A stretch of 12,889 nucleotides of DNA from Paracoccaceae bacterium. Lineage in GTDB: Bacteria; Pseudomonadota; Alphaproteobacteria; Rhodobacterales; Rhodobacteraceae. Each line of letters opens with the position of its first letter. The stretch's first letter is position 1. The translations under genes and the position numbers were made by a program. Shown in pieces: positions 6,892 through 12,889 of the stretch. Location of the stretch: NCBI GenBank assembly GCA_007121115.1, contig SKMI01000135.1, positions 1 to 12,889 of the forward strand, in the 5' to 3' direction. The notes under the pieces were generated by a model. The model was not told the origin of the DNA and did not search any database. It worked only from the letters and a program-made list of their open reading frames with translations.

Positions 6892-9264
6892 ATGACCGCT
6901 GACGACCTGCGCGCCGCCCTGCTGCGGCATCTTCAATACTCGCTGGGCAAGGACCGCGGCACGGCCACGGTCTATGACATCCGCATGGCGCTCACGCTGG
7001 CGGTGCGCGATCAGGTGGTCACGCCGTGGTTCGAAAGCACGCGGCAAACTTACGCGGCGCAGTCGAAGCGCGTCTATTACCTGTCGCTGGAATTCCTGAT
7101 CGGGCGGCTGCTGGAGGATGCGGTCAACAACCTCGGCCTTGGCAAGGCGACGCAGGAAACCCTGGCCGGGCTGGGCTTCGACACCGCCGAGGTGCTGGCC
7201 AACGAACCCGATGCGGCGCTGGGCAACGGCGGACTGGGGCGGCTGGCGGCGTGTTTCCTGGACAGCATGTCCACCATCGGCTGCCCCGGGATGGGCTATG
7301 GCATCCGCTACGAACACGGCCTGTTCCGCCAGCGCTTCCACGAAGGCCGCCAGGTCGAGGAGGCCGAGGACTGGCTCCGCGAACGCCACGGCTGGGAGTT
7401 CGAGCGCCCGGAAGTGTCGATGCTCATCGGTTTCGGCGGCCATGTCGACGAGGTCGACGGCCGGATGGAATGGGCCCCCGCCGATGCCGTGATGGCCATG
7501 GCGCACGACACGCCGATTGTCGGCTGGCAGGGGAAATGGGCGAACACCCTGCGGCTGTGGGGGGCGGAACCGATCCAGACCTTCGATCTGGACGCCTTCA
7601 ACCGGGGCGATTTCGTCGGCGCCACCGCGCAGGAAGCGTTCGCGCGCACCATCAGCCGCGTGCTCTACCCCGATGACACCACCCCCGAAGGCAAGGAGTT
7701 GCGGCTGAAGCAGGAGTATTTCTTCACCGCCGCCAGCCTGCGCGACATCCTGCGCCGGTTCCTGACGGAATACGACGACCTGACCCTGCTGCCGGAAAAG
7801 GTGGCGATCCAGCTCAACGACACGCACCCGGCGATTGCCGGGCCGGAACTGGTGCGCATCCTGCATGACGAACACGGGATGGCCTTCGATCAGGCGGTGG
7901 ACATCGCGCGCGGGACGCTGGCGTTTACCAACCACACGCTCCTGCCCGAGGCGCTGGAAAGCTGGCCGCAGGACCTGATGGGCCGGGTGCTGCCACGGCA
8001 CATGCAGATCATTGCCCGGATCGAAGAGGCGTTTCTGGCCGATCACCCCGACAGCCCGATTCGCATTCTGGAGGCCGGCAATGTCAAGATGGGCGAATTG
8101 AGCTTCATCATGGCGCATCGGGTCAACGGCGTCTCGGCGCTGCACACCGAACTGGTCAAATCGACCGTGTTCGCGGAGCTGCACCAGACCTTCCCCGACC
8201 GGATCGTCAGCCAGACCAATGGCGTCACCCCGCGCCGCTGGGTGCTGGGCGCCAACCCGCGCCTGTCGGCGCTGATCACCGACACCATCGGCGACGGTTG
8301 GGTGGACGATCTGGAGGCGCTGCAAATGTTCGAGCCGCATATCGAGGATGCGGGGTTCATCGAGGCCTATGCGACGGCCAAGACCGAGAACAAGGCCGAA
8401 CTGGCCGCGTGGATCAAGGACACGGCCGGGGTCGCGGTTGATCCGGCGGCGATGTTCGACGTGCAGATCAAGCGCATCCACGAATACAAGCGCCAGCACA
8501 TGAACATCCTGGAAACCATCGCGCTCTGGCAGGCGATGCGCGCCGCGCCCGACGCGGGCTGGACCCCGCGGGTCAAGATCTTCGGCGGCAAGGCGGCGCC
8601 GGGATACGTCCGCGCCAAGGAGGTCGTCCGCCTGATCAACGATGTTGCCCGCGTGATCAACGCCGACCCGGTGACAGGCGACATGCTGAAGGTCGTCTAT
8701 CCCGCGAACTACAACGTCACCATGGCGGAAAAACTGATCCCGGCCTCGGACCTGTCCGAGCAGATCTCGACCGCCGGGAAGGAAGCCTCGGGCACCGGAA
8801 ACATGAAATTCGCGCTCAACGGCGCGCTGACCATCGGCACCCTGGACGGCGCCAATGTGGAAATCCGCGAGCGGGTGGGGGCCGAGAATTTCTTCCTCTT
8901 CGGGATGACCGCCGAGGAGGTGGTGGCCTGCCGCGAGGACCCGCAGCACCAGGCCAAGGCGATCGCCGCCTCGCCTCGGCTGGCAGCGGCCCTGGGCGCC
9001 ATCGGGGCGGGGACATTCAGCGAGGGCGACACCGAGCGCTACGCCGGGGTGCTGGGCGATCTGCGCGGGCATGACTATTTCACCGTCTGCGCCGATTTCG
9101 ACAGCTACTGGGACGCGCAGCGCACCGTGGACGCGGCGTTCGCCGATCCGGCACGCTGGATGCGCATGGCGGCGCTGAACACGGCGCGGTCGGGATGGTT
9201 TTCCTCGGACCGGACGATCCGGGGATACATGGCCGATATCTGGGGCATCAAGCCGCTGATCTGA
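6892..9264 (+). CDS. glgP: Glycogen/maltodextrin phosphorylase
   Basis: A 790-residue glycosyltransferase family 35 enzyme that cleaves alpha-1,4-glucans with phosphate to release glucose 1-phosphate, using pyridoxal phosphate. Hallmarks are YYLSLEFLIGR, GNGGLGRLAACFLDS (from residue 111), NDTHPAIA (309-316), VKIFGGKAAPGY, VYPANYNV, and the cofactor loop KEASGTGNMKFALNGA with the Schiff-base lysine at 639. Length matches bacterial phosphorylases (about 790-815), and the sequence is full length without breaks. The start at 6892 is chosen for its GAGG site; starting at 6793 would add 33 residues unlike the family. No other glycogen gene (glgA, glgB, glgC, glgX) is in the window, so glgP stands apart from its usual cluster or that cluster lies elsewhere. 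Its upstream neighbour is the acetate kinase fusion. The two could serve breakdown of stored carbon, but joint regulation is not shown. Confidence 0.93.
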   Translation: MTADDLRAALLRHLQYSLGKDRGTATVYDIRMALTLAVRDQVVTPWFESTRQTYAAQSKRVYYLSLEFLIGRLLEDAVNNLGLGKATQETLAGLGFDTAEVLANEPDAALGNGGLGRLAACFLDSMSTIGCPGMGYGIRYEHGLFRQRFHEGRQVEEAEDWLRERHGWEFERPEVSMLIGFGGHVDEVDGRMEWAPADAVMAMAHDTPIVGWQGKWANTLRLWGAEPIQTFDLDAFNRGDFVGATAQEAFARTISRVLYPDDTTPEGKELRLKQEYFFTAASLRDILRRFLTEYDDLTLLPEKVAIQLNDTHPAIAGPELVRILHDEHGMAFDQAVDIARGTLAFTNHTLLPEALESWPQDLMGRVLPRHMQIIARIEEAFLADHPDSPIRILEAGNVKMGELSFIMAHRVNGVSALHTELVKSTVFAELHQTFPDRIVSQTNGVTPRRWVLGANPRLSALITDTIGDGWVDDLEALQMFEPHIEDAGFIEAYATAKTENKAELAAWIKDTAGVAVDPAAMFDVQIKRIHEYKRQHMNILETIALWQAMRAAPDAGWTPRVKIFGGKAAPGYVRAKEVVRLINDVARVINADPVTGDMLKVVYPANYNVTMAEKLIPASDLSEQISTAGKEASGTGNMKFALNGALTIGTLDGANVEIRERVGAENFFLFGMTAEEVVACREDPQHQAKAIAASPRLAAALGAIGAGTFSEGDTERYAGVLGDLRGHDYFTVCADFDSYWDAQRTVDAAFADPARWMRMAALNTARSGWFSSDRTIRGYMADIWGIKPLI

Positions 9265-9278
9265 CGTGACCTTGTGGA

Positions 9279-9310
9279 GCGCCCGCGTGCCGCGGGCGCA
9301 GGTCTTCTGG
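9279..9310 (+). terminator. Hairpin terminator after glgP
   Basis: A perfect 9-bp stem pairs GCGCCCGCG (9279-9287) with CGCGGGCGC (9291-9299) over the loop TGC, starting 14 bases after the glgP stop. It is followed by a moderately T-rich stretch (AGGTCTTCTGG). The hairpin is clear; its efficiency is unknown. Confidence 0.5.
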
Positions 9311-9325
9311 CACTTCGTGCGGTTC

Positions 9326-9384
9326 AGGGGGCATTCTGCCCCCTCTGCGCGGCAAGCCGCGCATTCACCCCCGGAGGATATTTT
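9326..9384. repeat. Double hairpin plus CCCCCGGAGGATATTTT motif in convergent gap
   Basis: Two adjacent inverted repeats fill the gap between the converging glgP and DUF815 genes. AGGGGGC (9326-9332) pairs with GCCCCCT (9338-9344), and TGCGCGG (9346-9352) with CCGCGCA (9357-9363). Both also pair on the opposite strand. They are followed by CCCCCGGAGGATATTTT (9368-9384), whose T run could end plus-strand transcripts. From memory, similar sequences recur between genes in Rhodobacterales genomes, so this is probably one copy of a dispersed intergenic element or bidirectional terminator. Confidence 0.5.
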
Positions 9385-9398
9385 CGCACAGATGATGG

Positions 9399-9417
9399 GC
9401 GCGCTGGGGCGCTTTTT
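9399..9417 (+). terminator. Weak GCGC hairpin with T5 run
   Basis: GCGC (9399-9402) can pair with GCGC (9409-9412), directly followed by TTTTT (9413-9417). The stem has only four pairs. It may be a secondary stop for transcripts that read through the upstream hairpins. Confidence 0.2.
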
Positions 9418-9437
9418 CGACGGCGTGCCCCGGGTGC

Positions 9438-10301
9438 TCAGAAGCGGATACCGTGGCGTCCGGCGAGGTCGGTGAAGAATTGCCAGGCGACGCGGCCGGA
9501 GCGGCTGCCGCGGGTGGCCTGCCATTCGACGGCTTCTGCGCGCAGGATGGAGGGGTCGATCTTCAGTCCGTAGGCGGCGCAATAGCCGTCGATCATGGCA
9601 AGGAAGGCATCCTGGTCGCAGGGATGGAAGCCCAGCCAGAGGCCGAAGCGGTCCGAGAGCGAGACCTTTTCCTCGACCGCCTCGGACGGATTGATGGCGC
9701 TGGAGCGCTCGTTCTCGATCATGTCGCGGGGCATGAGGTGGCGGCGGTTGGAGGTGGCGTAGAGCACCACATTGTCCGGGCGCCCCTCGACGCCACCGTC
9801 GAGCACGGCCTTGAGCGACTTGTAGTGCTGGTCATCGTGGCTGAAGGACAGGTCATCGCAGAAGAGGATGAAGCGGGTCTGCGGAGCCTTGCGCAGATGC
9901 TCCAGCAGCCGGGCGATGGAGGGCAGGTCCTCACGCTGGATTTCCACCAGTTTCAGGGCGCTGTGGGGAACGGCCTCGGACGCGGCGGCGTGCACCGCCT
10001 TGATAAGCGAGGACTTGCCCATCCCGCGCGCACCCCACAGAAGCGCGTTGTTGGCGGGCAGGCCGCGGGCGAATTGCACCGTGTTTGTCAGCAGCGTTTC
10101 GCGGGCGCGGTCGATCCCGACCAGCAGGTCCAGCGCCACGCGGTTGACGCGGGCGACCGGGTCCAGCCGGTCGGGGGCGGTATGCCAGACGAAAGCCTCG
10201 GCCTGCGCGAAATCGGGCGCGGGAATGGGCGGAGGGGCAAGGCGCTCCAGCGCATCGGCGATGCGCTTCAGGGTATCGTCGGGCAGGGCATGATCCTTCA
10301 T
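9438..10301 (-). CDS. DUF815 family AAA+-like ATPase
   Basis: A 287-residue predicted cytoplasmic ATPase of the DUF815 (COG2607) family. Visible motifs are Walker A GARGMGKSS (90-98, Lys96), Walker B FILFCDD (144-150), a sensor-1-like YATSNRR (181-187) and SDRFG (Arg218), a possible arginine finger, then GSRSGR (265-270) in the sensor-2 region. The first 80 residues are a family-typical region with VNRVALDLLVGIDRARETLLTNT. The biochemical role of the family is not established to my knowledge. Its ATG overlaps the tatC stop by four bases (ATGA), making it the last gene of the tat operon. That placement suggests co-expression with the twin-arginine translocase but does not prove a function in it. 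It converges on glgP across a 173-base hairpin-rich gap. Confidence 0.88.
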   Translation of the reverse strand: MKDHALPDDTLKRIADALERLAPPPIPAPDFAQAEAFVWHTAPDRLDPVARVNRVALDLLVGIDRARETLLTNTVQFARGLPANNALLWGARGMGKSSLIKAVHAAASEAVPHSALKLVEIQREDLPSIARLLEHLRKAPQTRFILFCDDLSFSHDDQHYKSLKAVLDGGVEGRPDNVVLYATSNRRHLMPRDMIENERSSAINPSEAVEEKVSLSDRFGLWLGFHPCDQDAFLAMIDGYCAAYGLKIDPSILRAEAVEWQATRGSRSGRVAWQFFTDLAGRHGIRF

Positions 10302-11152
10302 GCGTCAGCCTCGTCCTCGTCCAGCAGGCCCTGTTCGCGCAATTCCGCGTTGCGCTTGCGCTCCACCCGGCCCACCAGCAGGATCGACAACTCGTAAAGC
10401 CCGTAGACCACGGTGAACAGGATCAACTGGGTGATGACATCCGGCGGCGTGACCAGCGCGGCCATGGTCAGGATGCCCACGATCGCCCATTTGCGCCCCG
10501 ATTTCAGCCCCACCACCGAAACCAGCCCGGCCTTGCCCATCAGCGTCAGCAGCACCGGCAACTGGAAGCACAGCCCGAAGGCGACGATGAAGCGCGTGGT
10601 CAGGCTGAGATATTCATTCACCGAACCCTGGAAGGTCACGCCTGCCTGCGCCAGCGGCGCGGCTTCGCCGGCGATGTCCGGGTCCAGCATCATGCCGCCC
10701 ACCTGCTGGAAGTTCAGGAAGAAATTGAAGGCCAGTGGCGTGACGATGTAGAAGGCGAAGGCCGCGCCGAGAAAGAACATGATCGGCGAGGCCAGCAGGA
10801 AGGGCAGGAAGGCGGATTTTTCCGACCGGTAGAGCCCCGGCGCCACGAAGCGCCACAGTTGCGTGGCGATCACCGGGAAGGCCAGCACGAAGCCCCCCAG
10901 CATCGAGATGCGGATGGCGACGAAGAAACCTTCCTGCAGCTTGATCAGGATCAGGTTGCATTCCTGCCCGCGCGCTTCGAGCGAGGCGCAGAGCGGCTGG
11001 GTCAGGAAGTTGAAGATCGGGTTCCAGACGGTGAAGCAGATCACCATGGCCACCACGAAGGCCAGCAGCGAACGCATGATGCGGGTGCGCAGTTCGGCCA
11101 GGTGTTCGATCAGCGGCGCGCCGTGATCGTCGATCTCGTCCTTCGGGCTCAT
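10298..11152 (-). CDS. tatC: Twin-arginine translocase subunit TatC
   Basis: A 284-residue inner-membrane protein with six predicted helices, the receptor core of the Tat pathway that exports folded proteins bearing an SRRxFLK-type signal. The signal-binding site is present: HLAELRTR (Glu20, Arg22, matching E. coli Glu15 and Arg17) and FVAPGLYRSEK (Phe102, Glu111, matching Phe94 and Glu103). TPPD near 235-238 is also conserved. Length is slightly above the E. coli protein (258) because of a longer third periplasmic segment (about 150-180) and an acidic C-terminal tail (DEDEADA). Two cysteines, Cys55 and Cys65, fall in the first periplasmic loop. ATGA overlaps join it to tatB upstream and the DUF815 gene downstream, so all three are translated from one message. 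Confidence 0.95.
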   Translation of the reverse strand: MSPKDEIDDHGAPLIEHLAELRTRIMRSLLAFVVAMVICFTVWNPIFNFLTQPLCASLEARGQECNLILIKLQEGFFVAIRISMLGGFVLAFPVIATQLWRFVAPGLYRSEKSAFLPFLLASPIMFFLGAAFAFYIVTPLAFNFFLNFQQVGGMMLDPDIAGEAAPLAQAGVTFQGSVNEYLSLTTRFIVAFGLCFQLPVLLTLMGKAGLVSVVGLKSGRKWAIVGILTMAALVTPPDVITQLILFTVVYGLYELSILLVGRVERKRNAELREQGLLDEDEADA

Positions 11153-11682
11153 GAGGCGGGGCCTTCGCCGCGCGCGGCCGGGCCGGTGCCTTCAGAGGCA
11201 TTGCCTTCAGAGGCATCGGAAGTGTCGGCACCTGGCGTCTTTGCAGCGGATGCGGTCGATCGGCTCTGTTGCTGCTTCTGTGGCGTGCCGCGTTCGTTGC
11301 GCTGGCGCTCCATCTCGCGGGTCACGGTGTCAAGCTCGGCGTCGGCGGCGGCTTCTCCCTCGGGGTCGGCGGCGGGCTTGCGGCTTCCGGTGCGCGCGGC
11401 CTTGCCGGGCCTGGCGCGTTTGCCGCCGCGGGCCAGATCGTCAAGATCGTCCAGCCCCATGTCCTTGGCCGACGTCGCCTTGCGCAGATCGCGCTCCATG
11501 TCCTTGACGCCGGTTTCATCGGCGGCGGCATCCATGGCGCGCTGGAACTCGCGCGCCATGTTGCGGGCCTTGGCGGTGAACTGGCCCAGCGCGCGGAACA
11601 TCTTGGGCAGGTCCTTGGGGCCCACGACGATCAGCGCCACAACGCCGACGATCAGCAGTTCGGTCCAGCCGATATCAAACAT
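11149..11682 (-). CDS. tatB: Sec-independent translocase subunit TatB
   Basis: A 177-residue protein with the TatB layout. A single N-terminal membrane helix (MFDIGWTELLIVGVVALIVV) contains Glu8. The hinge GPKDLP (21-26) follows, with Gly21, Pro22 and Pro26 as in E. coli. Then comes an amphipathic helix and a long charged, poorly conserved tail rich in Ala, Glu, Lys and Gln. TatB forms the signal-peptide receptor complex with TatC. The N-terminus clearly separates it from TatA, which lacks Glu8 and the MFDIG start. AGAGGA lies about ten bases upstream of the ATG. Its TGA overlaps the tatC ATG. Near the C-terminus a 15-base tandem duplication encodes the repeated residues ASEG-N-ASEG. tatA is 156 bases upstream. 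Confidence 0.93.
   Translation of the reverse strand: MFDIGWTELLIVGVVALIVVGPKDLPKMFRALGQFTAKARNMAREFQRAMDAAADETGVKDMERDLRKATSAKDMGLDDLDDLARGGKRARPGKAARTGSRKPAADPEGEAAADAELDTVTREMERQRNERGTPQKQQQSRSTASAAKTPGADTSDASEGNASEGTGPAARGEGPAS
11187..11216. repeat. Perfect 15-bp tandem duplication inside tatB
   Basis: TGCCTTCAGAGGCAT occurs twice without interruption (11187-11201 and 11202-11216). Each copy contains an inverted repeat, TGCCT-TCAG-AGGCA. The unit is in frame and adds five residues to the disordered TatB tail. It looks like a recent replication-slippage product. Confidence 0.8.
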
Positions 11683-11815
11683 GCGCTCGGATTCCTCTCA
11701 CCCGCGCCACCTTATCCGCCGCCCGACATCGCTGGCAACGGCAATAGACGCACGCCCCCTGCCCCATCGGCAGACCGGAGCGCGGCGCCTGCCACGGGCG
11801 ACCGGACCCTGACCC

Positions 11816-11838
11816 GCCAGCACCCCGAAGGCGCTGGC
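11816..11838 (-). promoter_or_regulatory. Intercistronic hairpin directly after tatA
   Basis: On the minus strand the sequence directly after the tatA stop codon starts GCCAGC (11838-11833) and ends GCTGGC (11821-11816). With one G-U pair and two further G-C pairs the stem reaches nine pairs around a UUCGG loop. No T run follows, so it may be a partial terminator or a stem that protects the 3' end of a processed tatA message. The remaining 130 bases up to tatB hold no other feature I can support apart from the tatB ribosome binding site. Confidence 0.5.
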
Positions 11839-12063
11839 TCAGACCTTGTCCTTCTTCTCCTCGGGCGTCACGTCGCGTGCGGTCTCGCCCAGTTCGCTGG
11901 TCTGATCCTCGATCTCTTCGGTGCTGTCCTTGACACCTTTCTTGAAGGCGGTGATGCCCTTGCCGACCTCGCCCATCAGCGCGCTGATCTTGCCGCGCCC
12001 GAAAAGCACCAGCACGACAACAGCGATGATGATGAGGCCCGCGGGACCGATATTGTTCAGCAT
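11839..12063 (-). CDS. tatA: Sec-independent translocase subunit TatA
   Basis: A 74-residue pore-forming subunit of the twin-arginine translocase. It has one N-terminal membrane helix (about 4-20, NIGPAGLIIIAVVVLVL), the invariant Phe21-Gly22 hinge (FGRGKI), an amphipathic helix (about 24-43, including Phe40) and an acidic then lysine-rich tail ending EEKKDKV. Length is typical for alphaproteobacterial TatA. The start is set by AGGGAG (12075-12070) six bases upstream; a longer frame reaching 12303 would precede the helix with unrelated sequence and is rejected. TatA assembles in excess around TatBC. The gene is first in the operon, with a GC hairpin just before its ribosome binding site and another right after its stop codon. 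Confidence 0.93.
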   Translation of the reverse strand: MLNNIGPAGLIIIAVVVLVLFGRGKISALMGEVGKGITAFKKGVKDSTEEIEDQTSELGETARDVTPEEKKDKV

Positions 12064-12069
12064 GATCCA

Positions 12070-12097
12070 CTCCCTTGAGGGGGCCGTCGCGCCCCCT
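12070..12097 (-). promoter_or_regulatory. tatA ribosome binding site with adjacent GC hairpin
   Basis: On the minus strand AGGGGGC (12097-12091) pairs perfectly with GCCCCCT (12084-12078) over a 6-base loop. Two bases later comes the AGGGAG ribosome binding site (12075-12070). The stem does not cover the site but abuts it, so it could affect ribosome access or message stability. Confidence 0.45.
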
Positions 12098-12117
12098 GCT
12101 GTTCTGCTTCCTCTCTC

Positions 12118-12144
12118 ATTTATGGATTCTGGGCAAGCATTCAA
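12118..12144 (-). promoter_or_regulatory. Possible tatA promoter
   Basis: In a locally AT-rich patch the minus strand reads TTGAAT (12144-12139), then 15 bases, then ATAAAT (12123-12118). Spacing is shorter than ideal, but this is the best promoter-like sequence between the cyclase gene and tatA, about 55 bases before the tatA start. Confidence 0.35.
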
Positions 12145-12155
12145 AGCCCAAAATC
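12125..12155 (-). promoter_or_regulatory. Hairpin upstream of tatA, 10-bp stem as minus-strand RNA
   Basis: GATTTTGGGC (12155-12146) pairs with GCCCAGAATC (12134-12125) on the minus strand. All ten positions pair if one G-U is allowed; the plus strand would have a C-A mismatch, so the stem is better as minus-strand RNA. The loop is 11 bases. It overlaps the proposed tatA promoter and could be a terminator part or an operator. Confidence 0.4.
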
Positions 12156-12206
12156 GGAGTCGCGGGACAATACCGCGCGACCGGGCAGAGCACCGGCAGT
12201 GCCCGG
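12150..12206 (-). terminator. Tandem hairpin terminator of the diguanylate cyclase gene
   Basis: On the minus strand, two bases after the cyclase stop codon, CCGGGCA (12206-12200) pairs with TGCCCGG (12187-12181). Next, TCGCGCGG (12180-12173) pairs with CCCGCGA (12166-12160) with one bulged C. A short T run (12153-12150) follows six bases later. The location and order fit transcription termination before tatA. Confidence 0.45.
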
Positions 12207-12208
12207 AA

Positions 12209-12889
12209 TCAGCGCACCACTGCCAGCGACCGGCCCGGCAGCGCGCCCAGAACCCGGTTGCGCCCGGCCTGCTTGGCGGCATAGAGCCGCGCATCGGCGG
12301 CATCGATCAGCGCATCGGCGCCGACCATGTCAGCGGTCCATTCCGCGACCCCGAAGGAGGCTGTGATCCGCAGCGCGCGATGGCAGGGGACCTCGGCCGC
12401 GGCGATGGCCTGGCGCACGCGGTCGGCCACCTTGAGCGCACCGGCCAGCGGCGTGGTCAGCAGGATGCCGAACTCATCGCCGCCAAGCCGTCCGAAGCTG
12501 TCATGGGCGCGCAACACGCCCGCCACGGCACGGGCAACGGCGGCCAGCGCGGCATCCCCGGCGGCGTGACCAAAGCTGTTGTTGCACGTCTTGAAATGGT
12601 CCAGATCGAACAGAATGAGCGCGGTTTCCGCGCCCGTCTGCGCGCTGGCGGAAACGGCGTCTTGCAGGTCTCTGGAAAAGGCGCGGCGGTTCATGGCGCC
12701 GGTGAGCGGGTCGCGGCTGGCCTGTTGCCAAAGCTCGAACTGGTCCACCACCAGCGCCGCAAACCCTTCCAGAAGTGCGCGTTCCGCTGCGGTAAACGCG
12801 CGGTCGGCTGTATCGAGCACACGCAGCGCGCCCAGCAGCGCGCCGTCGCGCACCAGCGGCACGCCGATGAATCCGGTGCGCACCCCCGA
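12209..12889 (-). CDS. GAF-GGDEF diguanylate cyclase, N-terminus outside window
   Basis: The C-terminal 226 residues of a c-di-GMP synthase; the frame is open to the window edge, so the start lies beyond 12889. A GTG at 12883 is a possible but unlikely start, because the sequence around it (GVRTGFIGVPLVRDGALLGALRVLD) reads as the middle of a GAF sensor domain. The GGDEF domain follows: RDPLTGAMNRRAF, then FDLDHFK with the metal-binding Asp, CNNSFGHAAGD with the nucleotide-contacting Asn and Asp, and an intact GGDEF signature in GRLGGDEFGILL. RAHD five residues before GGDEF matches the RxxD inhibitory site that binds product. The enzyme is therefore predicted active and feedback controlled. 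The ligand sensed by the GAF domain is unknown. It stands upstream of tatA in the same direction but hairpins separate them. Confidence 0.88.
   Translation of the reverse strand, partial: SGVRTGFIGVPLVRDGALLGALRVLDTADRAFTAAERALLEGFAALVVDQFELWQQASRDPLTGAMNRRAFSRDLQDAVSASAQTGAETALILFDLDHFKTCNNSFGHAAGDAALAAVARAVAGVLRAHDSFGRLGGDEFGILLTTPLAGALKVADRVRQAIAAAEVPCHRALRITASFGVAEWTADMVGADALIDAADARLYAAKQAGRNRVLGALPGRSLAVVR

Noticed and set aside
6709..9582. 957-codon open frame on the minus strand opposite glgP
   Set aside because: It mirrors glgP and is rich in Arg, His, Gln, Gly and Pro with no recognisable domain. Long antisense frames are expected where GC-rich codons exclude stops; glgP itself is unmistakable.
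1..12889. CRISPR array, prophage, transposon or defence system
   Set aside because: No repeat-spacer pattern, transposase, integrase, phage or nuclease motif was seen on either strand; gene content is housekeeping and metabolic.

Overview
The window is about 12.9 kb of very GC-rich, densely coding DNA. The run tatA-tatB-tatC followed by a DUF815 ATPase, the TIGR00282/YmdB phosphoesterase paired with an EamA permease, and CTTGAC-type -35 boxes point to an alphaproteobacterium, most likely a member of the Rhodobacterales (Rhodobacteraceae/Paracoccaceae). This placement rests on gene content and recalled synteny, not on a search. I see no prophage, insertion sequence, CRISPR array, rRNA or tRNA. 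It looks like ordinary chromosome with one clearly unusual protein.

Left part, plus strand (1-4729). An exported cysteine-containing protein of unknown function enters from the left edge and ends at 532. A 367-base gap with several strong inverted repeats follows (533-899). Next is a YmdB-type metallophosphoesterase translationally coupled by an ATGA overlap to an EamA/DMT exporter (900-2689), then an SLC13-type permease with two RCK_C (TrkA-C) domains between its membrane halves (2870-4729).

Middle, plus strand (4808-9264). The most interesting gene is a 604-residue fusion of a complete acetate/propionate kinase with a complete PduL-type phosphate acyltransferase. One polypeptide could carry out acyl-CoA + Pi + ADP <-> carboxylate + CoA + ATP through an acyl-phosphate intermediate. 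A GC hairpin separates it from a full glycogen/maltodextrin phosphorylase gene. The two make a small carbon-storage and overflow-metabolism neighbourhood, though co-regulation is not shown.

Right part, minus strand (9438-12889). glgP converges on a minus-strand operon: tatA, tatB, tatC and a DUF815 AAA+ ATPase. The last three are chained by ATGA overlaps, while tatA is set off from tatB by 156 bases that begin with a hairpin. The convergent gap 9265-9437 holds three back-to-back hairpins and a CCCCCGGAGGATATTTT motif that resembles a recurrent Rhodobacterales intergenic element. Upstream of tatA, the 3' end of a GAF-GGDEF diguanylate cyclase leaves the window at its right edge.
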